DNA from: DASQPR01 sp963727415
GTDB taxonomy: Bacteria; Actinomycetota; Actinomycetes; Mycobacteriales; Micromonosporaceae
Length of the DNA stretch: 64,000 nt
Assembly (NCBI GenBank): GCA_963727415.1
Contig: CAVSGF010000005.1
Span: 310,001-374,000, forward strand
Direction: 5' to 3'
The position numbers and the translations under genes were made by a program. This document shows positions 34,042-43,121 of this stretch, piece by piece. The first letter of the stretch is position 1, and each line of letters starts with the position of its first letter. Below the pieces are notes generated by a model. It had not been told where the DNA came from. It did no database searches and worked only from the letters and a program-made list of their open reading frames with translations.

Positions 34042-35856
34042 GTGGACTGCGTGCGACGAGATCCCGCCGTAACGAGATTCGCTGCCGGTGCGCTGTCACC
34101 CGAGCGGCGCCGGTCCGACATTGAGCGACTCAAGCGTGAACGGTTCGACGTGTTGATCATAGGCGGCGGCGTGACCGGCGTCGGGGCGGCGCTCGACGCC
34201 GCCGCTCGCGGCCTATCGGTCGCGCTGGTGGAGGCACGTGATCTCGCCGCCGGCACGTCCAGCCGATCCAGCAAGCTCATTCACGGTGGCCTGCGCTACC
34301 TGGAACAGCTCGAGTTCGGCCTGGTGCATGAGGCGTTGCGCGAGCGCGGGCTGCTGACCACGCAGATCGCGCCGCACCTGGTCCGCCCCGTCCCGATCCT
34401 GGTCCCGCTCACCTCGCAGCTTGGCCGCGGCTCGGTCGGCCCGGCGCTGGAACTGGCGCATCGCACCTGGCAGCGGGGCTACCTCGGTGCGGGCGTCGCG
34501 CTGTACGACGTGTTCGCCGGACTGGTCGGTCGTGGCCGGGGCATGCCGCGACACCGGCATTTGACCCGATCCTCCGCGCGCCGGGAGTTCCCATCGCTCC
34601 GGGACGACACGCTGACCGGTGCGATCCGCTACTACGACGGTCAGGTCGATGACGCCCGCTACGTGACGACCATGGCCCGTACCGCGGCCTCGCTCGGCGC
34701 GTCCGTGGTGACCAGCGCGCGGGCGGTGGCGCTGATCCGCGCCGCACGGGAGGTGACCGGAGCGCGGATCCGCGACGCCGAAACCGGCGAGGAGTTTGAC
34801 GTATCTGCCCGGACCGTGGTCGCGGCTACCGGCGTATGGAGCGACGACGTCGGCGCGTTGCTCGGCGAGCACCCGGTACCTACCCGCACCGGCCTGCACG
34901 TACGGGCGAGCAAGGGGGTGCATCTGGTGGTGCCCCGCTCGGCCATCACCGGTGATGCCGGCCTGATCCTGCGTACGCCCACCTCGGTGCTGTTCGTCCT
35001 GCCGTGGGGCGGCCACTGGATCATCGGCACCACGGACACCGACTGGGCCCTCGACCGGGAGCATCCGGCGGCGTCCGCCCGAGACATCTCGTACCTTCTC
35101 GACCAGGTCAATCTCTGGCTGGACCGGCCGGTCACGGCGGCCGACATCGAGGGCGTGTACGCCGGGTTGCGGCCACTGCTGTCCGGCGAGGACGAGGAGA
35201 CCTCGGCGCTGTCGCGCGAGCACGCCGTGGTGGAGCCGATGCTCGGCTTGATGATCGTGGCCGGTGGCAAGTACACCACCTACCGGGTAATGGCCGCCGA
35301 CGTCATCGACCGGGTGGTGCGCCGGGTGGCCGGTGCCGGAGTCGACGGCCCGCCGTCGGTGACCGACAAGCTGCCGCTCCTCGGCGCCGACGGGTTCGCC
35401 GGCATGTGGACCAACCGGGCCGATATCGCACGGCGGCGGGGCGTGACGACCGGTCGGCTGGAGCACCTGCTCGAGCGGTACGGCAGCCTCGCCACCCAGG
35501 TGCTGGACCTGATGGACCGAGATCCGGCGCTGGCGCGAGGATTGGCCGGCGCACCGGAGTATTCGGCCGCCGAGGTGGTGTACGCCTGCCTTGCGGAGGG
35601 CGCGCTGCACCTGGAGGACGTGCTGGCCCGGCGGACCCGCATCTCGATCGAGACCACCCATCGCGGGACCGTGACCGCGGCCGAGGCGGCCGGCCTGATG
35701 GCCGGTGTGCTCGGCTGGGACGACGTGACCCGGGATCGGGAAGTGGCCGCCTACCTCGCGCGGGTCGAGGCGGAGCGGGAGTCGCAGCGGATGCCCGACG
35801 ACCGTTCGGCGGACGCGGCTCGCCGCAAGGCCTCGCTCGCCGACGCGGCCCGTTGA
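34042..35856 (+). CDS. glpD: FAD-dependent glycerol-3-phosphate dehydrogenase
   Basis: The 604-residue product (GTG 34042; GTG 34051 is an alternative start) has the FAD dinucleotide site Ile-Ile-Gly-Gly-Gly-Val-Thr-Gly-Val-Gly near residue 40. It has the GlpD signature Ser-Ser-Arg-Ser-Ser-Lys-Leu-Ile-His-Gly-Gly-Leu-Arg-Tyr-Leu, a Gly-Gly-Lys-Tyr-Thr-Thr-Tyr-Arg motif near 412, and the C-terminal DAO_C domain. It oxidises glycerol-3-phosphate to dihydroxyacetone phosphate at the membrane and passes electrons to quinone. The stop overlaps the start of a DUF4031 gene (TTGA), implying coupling. Confidence 0.92.
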   Translation: MDCVRRDPAVTRFAAGALSPERRRSDIERLKRERFDVLIIGGGVTGVGAALDAAARGLSVALVEARDLAAGTSSRSSKLIHGGLRYLEQLEFGLVHEALRERGLLTTQIAPHLVRPVPILVPLTSQLGRGSVGPALELAHRTWQRGYLGAGVALYDVFAGLVGRGRGMPRHRHLTRSSARREFPSLRDDTLTGAIRYYDGQVDDARYVTTMARTAASLGASVVTSARAVALIRAAREVTGARIRDAETGEEFDVSARTVVAATGVWSDDVGALLGEHPVPTRTGLHVRASKGVHLVVPRSAITGDAGLILRTPTSVLFVLPWGGHWIIGTTDTDWALDREHPAASARDISYLLDQVNLWLDRPVTAADIEGVYAGLRPLLSGEDEETSALSREHAVVEPMLGLMIVAGGKYTTYRVMAADVIDRVVRRVAGAGVDGPPSVTDKLPLLGADGFAGMWTNRADIARRRGVTTGRLEHLLERYGSLATQVLDLMDRDPALARGLAGAPEYSAAEVVYACLAEGALHLEDVLARRTRISIETTHRGTVTAAEAAGLMAGVLGWDDVTRDREVAAYLARVEAERESQRMPDDRSADAARRKASLADAAR

Positions 35857-36134
35857 CCGTCTACACCGACTTCGCCGTCTGGCCGGGCCGGGGCCGCGCC
35901 GCTGGGCGGCGCTGGGCCCACCTGGCCAGCGACGTCTCGTACGACGAGTTACACGCCTTCGGCGAGTTACTCGGGGTGCCGCGTCGCGCGTTCGACCGGG
36001 ATCACTACGACATCCCGGCGCACCTGGTGCCGGTCGCGGTCTGGTTGGGCGCGCGCCAGGTCCGCAGCCGGGAGATCGCGGCCCTGCTCAGGCGGGCCGG
36101 GCTCCGTCGTCCAAAGCATCCAGCTCGGCCGTGA
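35853..36134 (+). CDS. DUF4031 domain protein
   Basis: The 93-residue product reads Thr-Val-Tyr-x-Asp near its start, then Trp-Ala-His-Leu-x-Ser-Asp. His-Ala-Phe-Gly-Glu-Leu-Leu-Gly-Val-Pro-Arg-Arg-Ala-Phe-Asp-Arg-Asp-His-Tyr-Asp-Ile-Pro follows, which is the DUF4031 pattern. The family is common in actinobacteria and its function is unknown. The start is a TTG overlapping the glpD stop, chosen because the family motif begins directly after it. Its last 47 bases overlap the convergent HD gene. Confidence 0.8.
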   Translation: MTVYTDFAVWPGRGRAAGRRWAHLASDVSYDELHAFGELLGVPRRAFDRDHYDIPAHLVPVAVWLGARQVRSREIAALLRRAGLRRPKHPARP

Positions 36135-36741
36135 GGTTCGCCCGGGCGCGATCCTCCCACGCTCGGCTCAGGTCCGGCACGTGGTAAAGCCGCGGCAGCG
36201 CGAGCAGGCGGCCCAGCACCGCGGCCCGGCCGCGCCCGAACGCCTGATCGCCGACGTGGGCGTACTCGGCGCGGACGCCCGCGGTGTAGGCGCCGTAGGT
36301 CTCCGCGTCGCCGGCCAGGACGGCCAGGTCGGCGTCGACCAGGAGCTGCCCATCCGGATCGTCATCGGCGACCGCGTGGGTCTCGGTCACCAGCACCAGC
36401 CGGGCCACCGGTTCCGGATCGACATCGAGGTCCGGCAGCAGTGCCCGGGCCAGATCCGCGCTCCGGTCCTCGCTGTCATGACGGGTCGGGTCATAGATCG
36501 CGTCGTGAAACCAGCAGGCCAGCGTGACCGCCTGGATATCGGTCGCGTACCAGCCGAATTCGTCGACGATGCCCAGCATGCGTTCCAGATGGGCCAGCGT
36601 GTGGTAGTGCCGGTGCGGCTCGGACCAGCGGGCGATCAGCTCATCGCCACGGTCATCGACCAGATCGACGGGTGCCTCGTCGGAGAACGACGTCAGCCAC
36701 CGATCCTTGCACCGCAGCTCCTGTTCGGACGCTTCTCTCAT
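36088..36741 (-). CDS. HD-domain metal-dependent phosphohydrolase
   Basis: The 217-residue product resembles the predicted HD-superfamily hydrolases that start with Tyr-His-Thr-Leu-x-His-Leu. It has Cys-Trp-Phe-His-Asp-Ala-Ile-Tyr-Asp as the HD motif near residue 75, then an Asp-Leu-Ala-Val-Leu segment. These proteins bind metal and cleave phosphate esters; the substrate here is not known. The ATG at 36741 begins Met-Arg-Glu-Ala-Ser. A spurious longer frame continues upstream into the frameshifted helicase gene. Its 3' end overlaps the DUF4031 gene. Confidence 0.8.
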   Translation of the reverse strand: MREASEQELRCKDRWLTSFSDEAPVDLVDDRGDELIARWSEPHRHYHTLAHLERMLGIVDEFGWYATDIQAVTLACWFHDAIYDPTRHDSEDRSADLARALLPDLDVDPEPVARLVLVTETHAVADDDPDGQLLVDADLAVLAGDAETYGAYTAGVRAEYAHVGDQAFGRGRAAVLGRLLALPRLYHVPDLSRAWEDRARANLTAELDALDDGARPA

Positions 36742-36757
36742 TCCGCAACCACGTCTC

Positions 36758-38406
36758 CTACGCCGGCAGCACATCGTCGGCGTCGACGATGCGTGTACGC
36801 GTAGCCCTGCTCGGCGAGGAATCGTTGCCGGTGAGCGGCGTACTCGGTGTCGATCGTGTCCCGCGACACCACCGTGTAGAAGTGCGCCTGCCGGCCGTCG
36901 GCTTTGGGTCGCAGCACCCGGCCCAGCCGCTGGGCTTCCTCCTGACGCGATCCGAACGTCCCGGACACCTGGATCGCCACCGCCGCCTCGGGCAGGTCGA
37001 TGGAGAAGTTGCCGACCTTGGAGATGACCAGCGTCGGACAGGCGCCGGAGCGGAACTCGTCGAACAGGCGCTCCCGCTCCTTGGTGGTGGTCGACCCCTG
37101 GACGATCGGAGCGTCCAGATACTCGCCGAGCGCGTGCAACTGGTCGATGTACGCCGCCGATGACCAGCACCTGCTCGTCGGCGTGCTTGTCGACCAGGGC
37201 CCGCACGACCGGGAGCTTGGTGGGAGCGGTGGCCGCGAACCGGTAGCGCTCTTCCGGCTCGGCGGTGGCGTATGCCATCCGCTCCTCGTCGGTCGAGGTG
37301 ACCCGGACCTCGACGCATTCGGCCGGAGCGATCCAGCCCTGCGACTCGATGTCCTTCCACGGCGCGTCGTACCGTTTGGGCCCGATCAGGGAGAACACGT
37401 CACCCTCCCGCCCATCCTCGCGGACCAGGGTGGCGGTCAGGCCGAGACGGCGCCGCGCCTGAAGGTCGGCGGTGAACCGGAAGATCGGAGCCGGCAGCAG
37501 GTGCACCTCGTCGTAGATGACCAGGCCCCAGTCCCTGGCTCCGAACACGTCCAGGTGCGGGAAGACGCCGCCCCGGCGCACCGTGAGCACCTGGTACGTC
37601 GCGATCGTCACCGGCCGGATCTCTTTGCGCTCGCCGGAGTATTCGCCGATCTCCTCCTCGGTCAGCGAGGTGCGCGCGAGCAACTCGCGCTTCCACTGCC
37701 GCCCCGCCACCGTGTTGGTGACCAGGATCAGGGTAGTGGCCTGAGCCTCGGCCATCGCGGCCGCGCCGACCAGGGTCTTGCCGGCGCCGCATGGCAGCAC
37801 CACGACGCCGGAGCCGCCGGCCCAGAAGTGCTCGACCGCCTCGCGCTGGTAGGAACGCAGCGACCATCCGTCCTCTGCGAGCGCGATGTCGTGGGCCTCG
37901 CCGTCGACGTAGCCGGCAAGATCCTCGGCCGGCCAGCCGATCTTGAGAAGCGCCTGCTTGAGGCGGCCGCGCTCGGACGGGTGCACCGCAATGGTGTCCG
38001 GCGTCGATCTGGGCACCCAGCATCCCGGCCGAGCTTCTTCGACTTTGACACCTCGATCAGGACCGCCCGGTCGATGCCGCGCGAGCACCAGTCCATGCGC
38101 GGGGTCGTTGACCAGTTGCAGCCGACCGTAGCGGTCCATGGTTTCGGCGACGTCCACCAGGAGGGCGTGGGGCACCGGGTAGCGCGAGTGCGTGAGCAGG
38201 GCGTCGACGACGCTTTCGGCGTCGTGTCCGGCGGCGCGGGCATTCCACAGACCAAGCGGGGTCAGCCGGTAGGTGTGTACATGCTCCGGTGAGCGCTCGA
38301 GTTCGGCGAACGGGGCGATCGCCATGCGGCAGCGCTGCGCGTCGGCATGATCGACTTCAAGGAGCAGCGTCTTGTCGGACTGAACGATCAACGGCCCGCC
38401 GGTCAC
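36758..38406 (-). pseudogene. XPB/Rad25-like DNA repair helicase, frame-disrupted
   Basis: The joined product of about 548 residues is a bacterial XPB helicase. It has an N-terminal damage-recognition-like domain, Walker A Pro-Cys-Gly-Ala-Gly-Lys-Thr, the DEVH box (Tyr-Asp-Glu-Val-His), Thr-Ala-Thr motif III and motif VI Arg-Leu-Gly-Arg-Val-Leu-Arg-Pro-Lys. Five single-base gains are inferred near 38085, 38022, 38000, 37155 and 36796; removing them gives one frame ending Asp-Asp-Val-Leu-Pro-Ala at 36758. The GTG at 38406 follows AGGAGG, so the upstream extension is not coding. Such helicases unwind DNA 3'-5'. All five breaks are insertions, which suggests sequence error. Confidence 0.82.
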
Positions 38407-38837
38407 GCGCCAACCTCCTCCGTCGAGGTTTGAAAACTTCATCGAACTCTAGATCTGCCGGAGTTCCAAAAGGCTGTCGGAATCCGGGAAGTTGCTGGGG
38501 TCTGTGAGAACTAGGTCTTGCGGCTTGGTCAAGGTGTCCCAGTCTTGCACGATCGGCCGACAGCGCGACGGATTCGGCCAGGTGGACAGGTCTGGTAGGC
38601 CGACCGGATGGATCTGCCATCGGGCGCAACCGGCCGGGGGGGTCCGCGCGTCTAAGCGTGTGACACCTCCCGCAGCAGCCGTCGTGCGTCGCCGCGCACA
38701 GGTGGAGCGCATCGGGACGTGTCTGCTCCGCGGGCCGGGCACGTTTGGGGGCGTGCTCGCCCGCGGGGCCGCCGATATCGGCCACGCCGGTCCGAGAGGC
38801 GGTCGGCGTGATTGATGTTCGAGCGAGCTGGTGCCGG
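38407..38837. other. Gap with a low-GC patch, no clear gene
   Basis: This 431-base stretch separates the helicase gene from a small membrane protein gene. Bases 38449-38560 have noticeably lower GC content. On the minus strand this patch ends an open frame (38449-38742) whose last 35 residues look protein-like (Asp-Trp-Asp-Thr-Leu-Thr-Lys, then Asp-Pro-Ser-Asn-Phe-Pro-Asp). The upstream part does not look coding. It may be the remnant of a transferred gene; I do not recognise it. Confidence 0.35.
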
Positions 38838-39071
38838 TCAGTCCTCAGCCCGCCGTCGGCGGGCCCGGGCATTGGCGACCGCCCCCACTAAGGACAGGGC
38901 GACTAGCAGCCCGAGACCGGCACCCAGAGCCTCCCCGACGGCCGCGCCGGCAGGCTCGCCCATCACCAGCCATTCCAGGAAGAACCATCCCACCGCGAAG
39001 ACCGGCACCCCAACCGTGGCCAACCGCACCGGCCATGTGTTCGGGTCCTCGGGACGGCCGGCATCGCTCAT
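38838..39071 (-). CDS. Small two-helix membrane protein
   Basis: The 77-residue product starts Met-Ser-Asp-Ala-Gly-Arg behind a strong AGGAGG site. It has two hydrophobic helices near residues 19-33 and 44-64 and an Arg-rich tail. The layout is like DUF2530-type small actinobacterial membrane proteins, but I cannot assign it with certainty. It lies between the XPB helicase and helicase-associated genes on the same strand. Confidence 0.6.
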   Translation of the reverse strand: MSDAGRPEDPNTWPVRLATVGVPVFAVGWFFLEWLVMGEPAGAAVGEALGAGLGLLVALSLVGAVANARARRRRAED

Positions 39072-39152
39072 GATGAGCCTCCTACGGAGGACGTGACTTC
39101 CGGCGGAGCGTCCGAGCGGATGCCCGGTCGATTCAGTGTCCATGAGGATCGC

Positions 39153-41600
39153 TCAGGCGTCCAGGACGGCGGCGGTGATGCGATGCAGTGCGAACGTGTG
39201 CAGCATTTCGGTCCGTTCGTCCTCGGCGCGCAGGTATCCGGCTCCGATTGACACCGGTCGCAGCAACCGGGACGCGGTGGCGCCGTGTGCGTCCACGTAA
39301 CCCACCCACACCCGGGACCGGTCCCGCACCGCCTGCTGCAGTACCGCCATCGCCTGGGTATGCGCCTGCGTGGCCGTCACGCCGTCCGGCGTGGACCGCA
39401 CGGATACCGGCGCCCGCTGGGCCCGGCGTGCCGCCGCCTCCCCGGCGCGCAGCGCTTCGACCGCCGCGGCGATTCGCGGTGCCGGCAGCGGGTGCGCGCC
39501 GCCGATGCCGTGGGCGTAGGGCGCAAGTGACAGCGGAGCGCGCCGGACCGGGGCCCGCAACTGGCGGGGCCTGGTCATGACGAGCGCGCCACCGGCATCC
39601 TCGTGCACCGGGGCGTACCCGGCCTCGCGCAGGGCTGCGAGCACCCGGCCGATCAGGAACGGCGATACCGCAACGGTGGGGGCGATGACGCGCAGTCGCA
39701 GGTCGGTCATCCGCCGGTCGTTGGCGATCTCGGCAAGCAGGGCCTGGTCCTCGCTGCGCAGGTAGCAGCCGGCGGCGCCGAGCCGGAGCCCGCCATGGCG
39801 TCGTGCCACGTCCTCGATCGCGTAGGTGAGCGCCTGGGGAACGCCGGTCCGGGATCGGCGCTTGAACATCTGCTGCAGGTCGCTCGCGGTGTAGCCGGCG
39901 TCCAGCGCACGGCGGATGCTCTCCGGGGTGACCCGGTAGACCGAGGCGCCGCCGGCCGACTCGTGATCGGCCGCCGCGGCCAGTTCCGCGGCCAATTCCG
40001 GTTCCGGAGGGCCTGGCACCACGATCGTGAGGTCCGCTTGCACCAGCACGTGATCGACCGGTGCGGGAAGCAGCTTGTCCAGTTCGGCGCTGGCGGCTGA
40101 ACGAGGGCCGCCATCGGGGCCGTCCAGGCCCAGCGGGTCGGCGTCCTGCTCGTCGGACGCGGCGAGGCTCAGCTCGGCGAGCAGGGCCCGGCCGTACGAG
40201 GTGATGCCGCCCAGACCGGTCAGGCCGAGCGCGGCGGCCTCATCGAGGATCCACTGAACTGGCTCGGCGGCGGTGGAACCGATCGCACTGTCCGGGGTGC
40301 TCCCGCCGGCGGGCTGCCACGGCGACCGCCGAGGCGACCTCCAGTACACCGCGCCGAGCACGTCAGCGACGCCCGGCGTCCCACCGGGCGGCACCGCGGC
40401 CAGCACGTCCATCACCGCGGCGCGGAGCCGAGGTGCTCCGGTGCGTTCCAGCTCCGGTCCCAGTACGCTGCCTGGCCGGTCGGATCGGGTGCCACGCCGG
40501 CCGGCCAGCCCGGGCTGCCGGGTCATGGTGAGCCAGGCCCGGGCCAGCCGGATCCATCGCTGGCCGGTCGGCGTTGCCACCCACTGGTCGTAGGTGCTGG
40601 TCGGCAGGAACCGGGTCTCGGCGCCGCCGCCGGGAAGCGTTCCGCCGTCCACGTCGCCGACCAGGCCGGCTGCCGCGGCGGTTTCCAGCAGCAGCGCCGC
40701 GACCGGCTCGTCGAGACCGGCGCCGCGCGCGAGGCGGCGCAGCTCGCGCACTCCGATCCCACCGGTACGCAGGGCCGTGACCGGATCGCCGGCCAGCGCT
40801 TCCAGCAACGTTTCGGTATGGCGGACCGCGTCGGCGACCTGGCCGGCTCCGGCATTGTCGATCAGTCCGATCGGCCGACCGGTGCCCGGAATCGATGGCG
40901 GCTCGGGATGCAGCGGTCCGAGCAGGCCGTCCCGTCGCAGCGTGATCGCTACCTCGCGCGGCAGCTCGACGGTGTCGGCCGCTGTCGCGACCAGGAGGGC
41001 GCGGGTGACCAGCGCACCGACCGGAGTGTCCGGGTTGCCGGTCGTCTCGGCGGCGACCGTGCCGACCGGCGGGCCGGCGGCCAGCCGGTCGAGGACGGCA
41101 CGGCTGGCCGGCGATGCGGCGAGCAGGGCCCGGCGCAGCGCGGCCGGATCGCCCGCCAGGGCGGCGGCGGCCGGATCGAGCAGCGCGGCCGGGCGCCCCA
41201 GGCCGGCCGGGTAGGGGCTGGCCACCTCATCCACCCCGGGCAGCACGTGCAAGGCGTCGTCACGGCCATAGATCAGGAACAGATCCTGTAGCCGAGCCAG
41301 AGCGGCGCGGACGGTCGCCGCCGCTACTCCCGGGGTCACCTGGAGCACGGCATCGATCGAGGTGGTGTACGGCGGTTCGATGAGCCGGGTCAGACGGCAG
41401 GCATCCAGGATCTCGGTGGCGAACCGGTCGAGGCCGTCCAGAACCCGGGCGATCGAGACGCGCGACTGCAGGCGTGCCGCCAGACCGGAAAGGTCCGACG
41501 GCGGCGGCGTGAGCACGTCCGGGCGGTGGGACAGCAGGGTCGCGAGTGCCGGATCCGGCATCGCGCGCAGGTAGTCGGTCAGAGTGCTGGTCATCGTCAT
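39153..41600 (-). CDS. Helicase-associated (XPB/Ssl2-like) domain protein
   Basis: The 815-residue product has repeated winged-helix-like segments in its first 450 residues. It has a C-terminal domain of the helicase C-terminal type (Asp-His-Val-Leu-Val-Gln-Ala-Asp-Leu-Thr-Ile-Val-Val-Pro-Gly-Pro, then a Glu-Ser-Ala-Gly-Gly-Ala-Ser-Val-Tyr-Arg segment). It ends in a WYL-like fold (Val-Trp-Val-Gly-Tyr-Val-Asp). This family is a neighbour of bacterial XPB helicases across actinobacteria. The helicase motifs themselves are absent, so it is probably a partner or regulator in DNA repair. Confidence 0.8.
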   Translation of the reverse strand: MTMTSTLTDYLRAMPDPALATLLSHRPDVLTPPPSDLSGLAARLQSRVSIARVLDGLDRFATEILDACRLTRLIEPPYTTSIDAVLQVTPGVAAATVRAALARLQDLFLIYGRDDALHVLPGVDEVASPYPAGLGRPAALLDPAAAALAGDPAALRRALLAASPASRAVLDRLAAGPPVGTVAAETTGNPDTPVGALVTRALLVATAADTVELPREVAITLRRDGLLGPLHPEPPSIPGTGRPIGLIDNAGAGQVADAVRHTETLLEALAGDPVTALRTGGIGVRELRRLARGAGLDEPVAALLLETAAAAGLVGDVDGGTLPGGGAETRFLPTSTYDQWVATPTGQRWIRLARAWLTMTRQPGLAGRRGTRSDRPGSVLGPELERTGAPRLRAAVMDVLAAVPPGGTPGVADVLGAVYWRSPRRSPWQPAGGSTPDSAIGSTAAEPVQWILDEAAALGLTGLGGITSYGRALLAELSLAASDEQDADPLGLDGPDGGPRSAASAELDKLLPAPVDHVLVQADLTIVVPGPPEPELAAELAAAADHESAGGASVYRVTPESIRRALDAGYTASDLQQMFKRRSRTGVPQALTYAIEDVARRHGGLRLGAAGCYLRSEDQALLAEIANDRRMTDLRLRVIAPTVAVSPFLIGRVLAALREAGYAPVHEDAGGALVMTRPRQLRAPVRRAPLSLAPYAHGIGGAHPLPAPRIAAAVEALRAGEAAARRAQRAPVSVRSTPDGVTATQAHTQAMAVLQQAVRDRSRVWVGYVDAHGATASRLLRPVSIGAGYLRAEDERTEMLHTFALHRITAAVLDA

Positions 41601-41684
41601 CCAACGCTAGCCGCCCGCGCCGATTTTGCATGCCACCCGGGTGTGGAACACTGGGGGAGCATCAGTTGGCGATCAAGGAGCGTC

Positions 41685-41909
41685 ATGAGCCAGAACCAGA
41701 CTTCGGATGTGGATGTCGACCTGGTGGCGCGGCGCGCCGTGCGGACCCGGGTCCGTCCGGTCGCCGACGGGCACTTGGCGGTGACCGAGGCCACGCTGGA
41801 CCGGCCGGGCGCCGCATCGCCGTTCGGCGACGATCTGACCTTCCCGCTCCCGGTTTCGAAGCTCACGTACGTGCACCCGGGCCCGGACGCCGCTCCGCAA
41901 CACCTGTGA
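41685..41909 (+). CDS. Conserved hypothetical protein, 74 residues
   Basis: The product is short and hydrophilic with a central Val-Arg-Pro-Val-Ala-Asp-Gly-His-Leu stretch and a C-terminal Val-Ser-Lys-Leu-Thr-Tyr-Val-His-Pro-Gly-Pro. The ATG follows AAGGAG. Its stop overlaps the GTG of a HAD hydrolase (GTGA), so the pair is coupled. I do not recognise the family. Confidence 0.6.
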   Translation: MSQNQTSDVDVDLVARRAVRTRVRPVADGHLAVTEATLDRPGAASPFGDDLTFPLPVSKLTYVHPGPDAAPQHL

Positions 41910-42562
41910 CGGCGCCACCCGGTGCGCTGGATGGGCGCTGGGTCGGCTTCGATCTGGATCTCACGCTGGTCAACTCGCGGCCCGGCATCGAAGCGGTGTA
42001 CCGCGAGCTCAGCCGGCGTACGGGGGTTCCGGTCGACGTGGACGCCGTCCGGATCGGCCCACCGCTTGAGGATGAACTGCGCAAATGGTTTCCCGAGCAG
42101 CAGGTGACCGAGGCCGCGAACACCTACCGCGCCATCTACGCCGACTATGCCATCGAGTCGTCGCCGCCGATGCCTGGCGCGCATGAAGCGCTGGCCGCGG
42201 TCCGTTCTCGCGGTGGCCAGATCGTGGTGATCAGCTCGAAGTACCAGCCCAACGTGCTGATGCACGTCGAGCAGTGCAAGTTCGACGTAGACGAAGTCGT
42301 GGGGTGGGCGTTCGGCGACGGCAAGCGAGACGCCTTGCTGACCCGGACGGCGGTGGCCTACGCCGGCGACTTCGAGGCCGATATGCGTGCGGCGGTGGCG
42401 GCCGGTGCTGTGGCGATCGGGGTGACGACCGGACCGAATACCGCCGAGGAGTTGTACGCGGCTGGCGCGGACATGGTGCTGGCCGGGCTCGGCGAGTTCG
42501 AATCGTTGCTGGCATCCCTGGTAAGCGATTCTCGCTTGGGTGTTGCGCCATCGAGTCGCTAG
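41906..42562 (+). CDS. HAD-superfamily hydrolase, phosphoglycolate-phosphatase-like
   Basis: The 218-residue product has HAD motif I Phe-Asp-Leu-Asp-Leu-Thr (nucleophile Asp16, acid Asp18), a small helical cap, motif II Val-Ile-Ser-Ser-Lys, and the motif III/IV region with Gly-Asp-Gly-Lys and Tyr-Ala-Gly-Asp-Phe-Glu-Ala-Asp. The variable cap is of the Gph/PGP type. It would remove phosphate from a small molecule in the cytoplasm; the substrate is not visible. The GTG start overlaps the upstream stop. Confidence 0.85.
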   Translation: MTAPPGALDGRWVGFDLDLTLVNSRPGIEAVYRELSRRTGVPVDVDAVRIGPPLEDELRKWFPEQQVTEAANTYRAIYADYAIESSPPMPGAHEALAAVRSRGGQIVVISSKYQPNVLMHVEQCKFDVDEVVGWAFGDGKRDALLTRTAVAYAGDFEADMRAAVAAGAVAIGVTTGPNTAEELYAAGADMVLAGLGEFESLLASLVSDSRLGVAPSSR

Positions 42563-42733
42563 CCTGGCTACTGCGCGAGTAGCGTGATCTAAGTACTTGT
42601 TCCTGAACTGCATGGCTGGACTGCGGCATAGGTTGCCCTCGCGAAGCGCGCCAGCGTCGTGCGGGCCGGGATCCGGGCGCTTGCTGCGGGCGTGCTGCCG
42701 ATGTGCAATTCCTATCTGAACTGGGGTCATGCG

Positions 42734-43120
42734 GTGCCTACGGGTCGAGTGAAGTGGTACGACACGGAGAAGGGCTTCGGCTTTCTCACCCGCGACGATG
42801 GCGGCGACGTGTTCGTGCACAAGGCCGCCCTGCCCGACGGCGTCAGCGCTCTAGCCCCCGGGCAGCGAGTCGACTTCGGCATCGTGGAGTCGCGAAAGGG
42901 CAACCAGGCACTGGCGGTGAAGGTGCTGGACGCGCCCGCATCCATGGCCGAGCTGCGCCGCCGCCCTCCAGAGGAACTGCACGGGCTGATCGAGGACATG
43001 ATCAAGGTGCTCGATTCCAAGATCATGCCGGATCTGCGCCGCGGCCGCTTCCCGGACAAGAAGGTGGCGCGCAAGATCGCCGAGGTTGTCCACGCGGTCG
43101 CGCGCGAGCTGGAGATCTAG
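42734..43120 (+). CDS. Cold-shock domain protein with helical C-terminal extension
   Basis: The 128-residue product has an N-terminal cold-shock domain (Gly-Arg-Val-Lys-Trp-Tyr, Lys-Gly-Phe-Gly-Phe-Leu, Asp-Val-Phe-Val-His-Lys). An extension of about 60 residues, predicted helical and charged, follows. Mycobacterial CspB-type proteins have the same build. It probably binds RNA and an unknown partner. GTG 42734 is chosen because the fold starts there; the upstream open frame has no conservation. It converges on mqnD one base after its stop. Confidence 0.88.
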   Translation: MPTGRVKWYDTEKGFGFLTRDDGGDVFVHKAALPDGVSALAPGQRVDFGIVESRKGNQALAVKVLDAPASMAELRRRPPEELHGLIEDMIKVLDSKIMPDLRRGRFPDKKVARKIAEVVHAVARELEI

Positions 43121-43121
43121 G

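Noticed and set aside
34213..35661. A 482-codon minus-strand frame opposite glpD
   Set aside because: Composition is that of reverse-strand GlpD codons; no recognisable domain and no ribosome site.
36088..38442. A single 784-codon gene covering both the XPB helicase and the HD protein
   Set aside because: The frame runs through after an insertion inside the helicase gene; the middle part is non-homologous, and each real gene has its own start and end.
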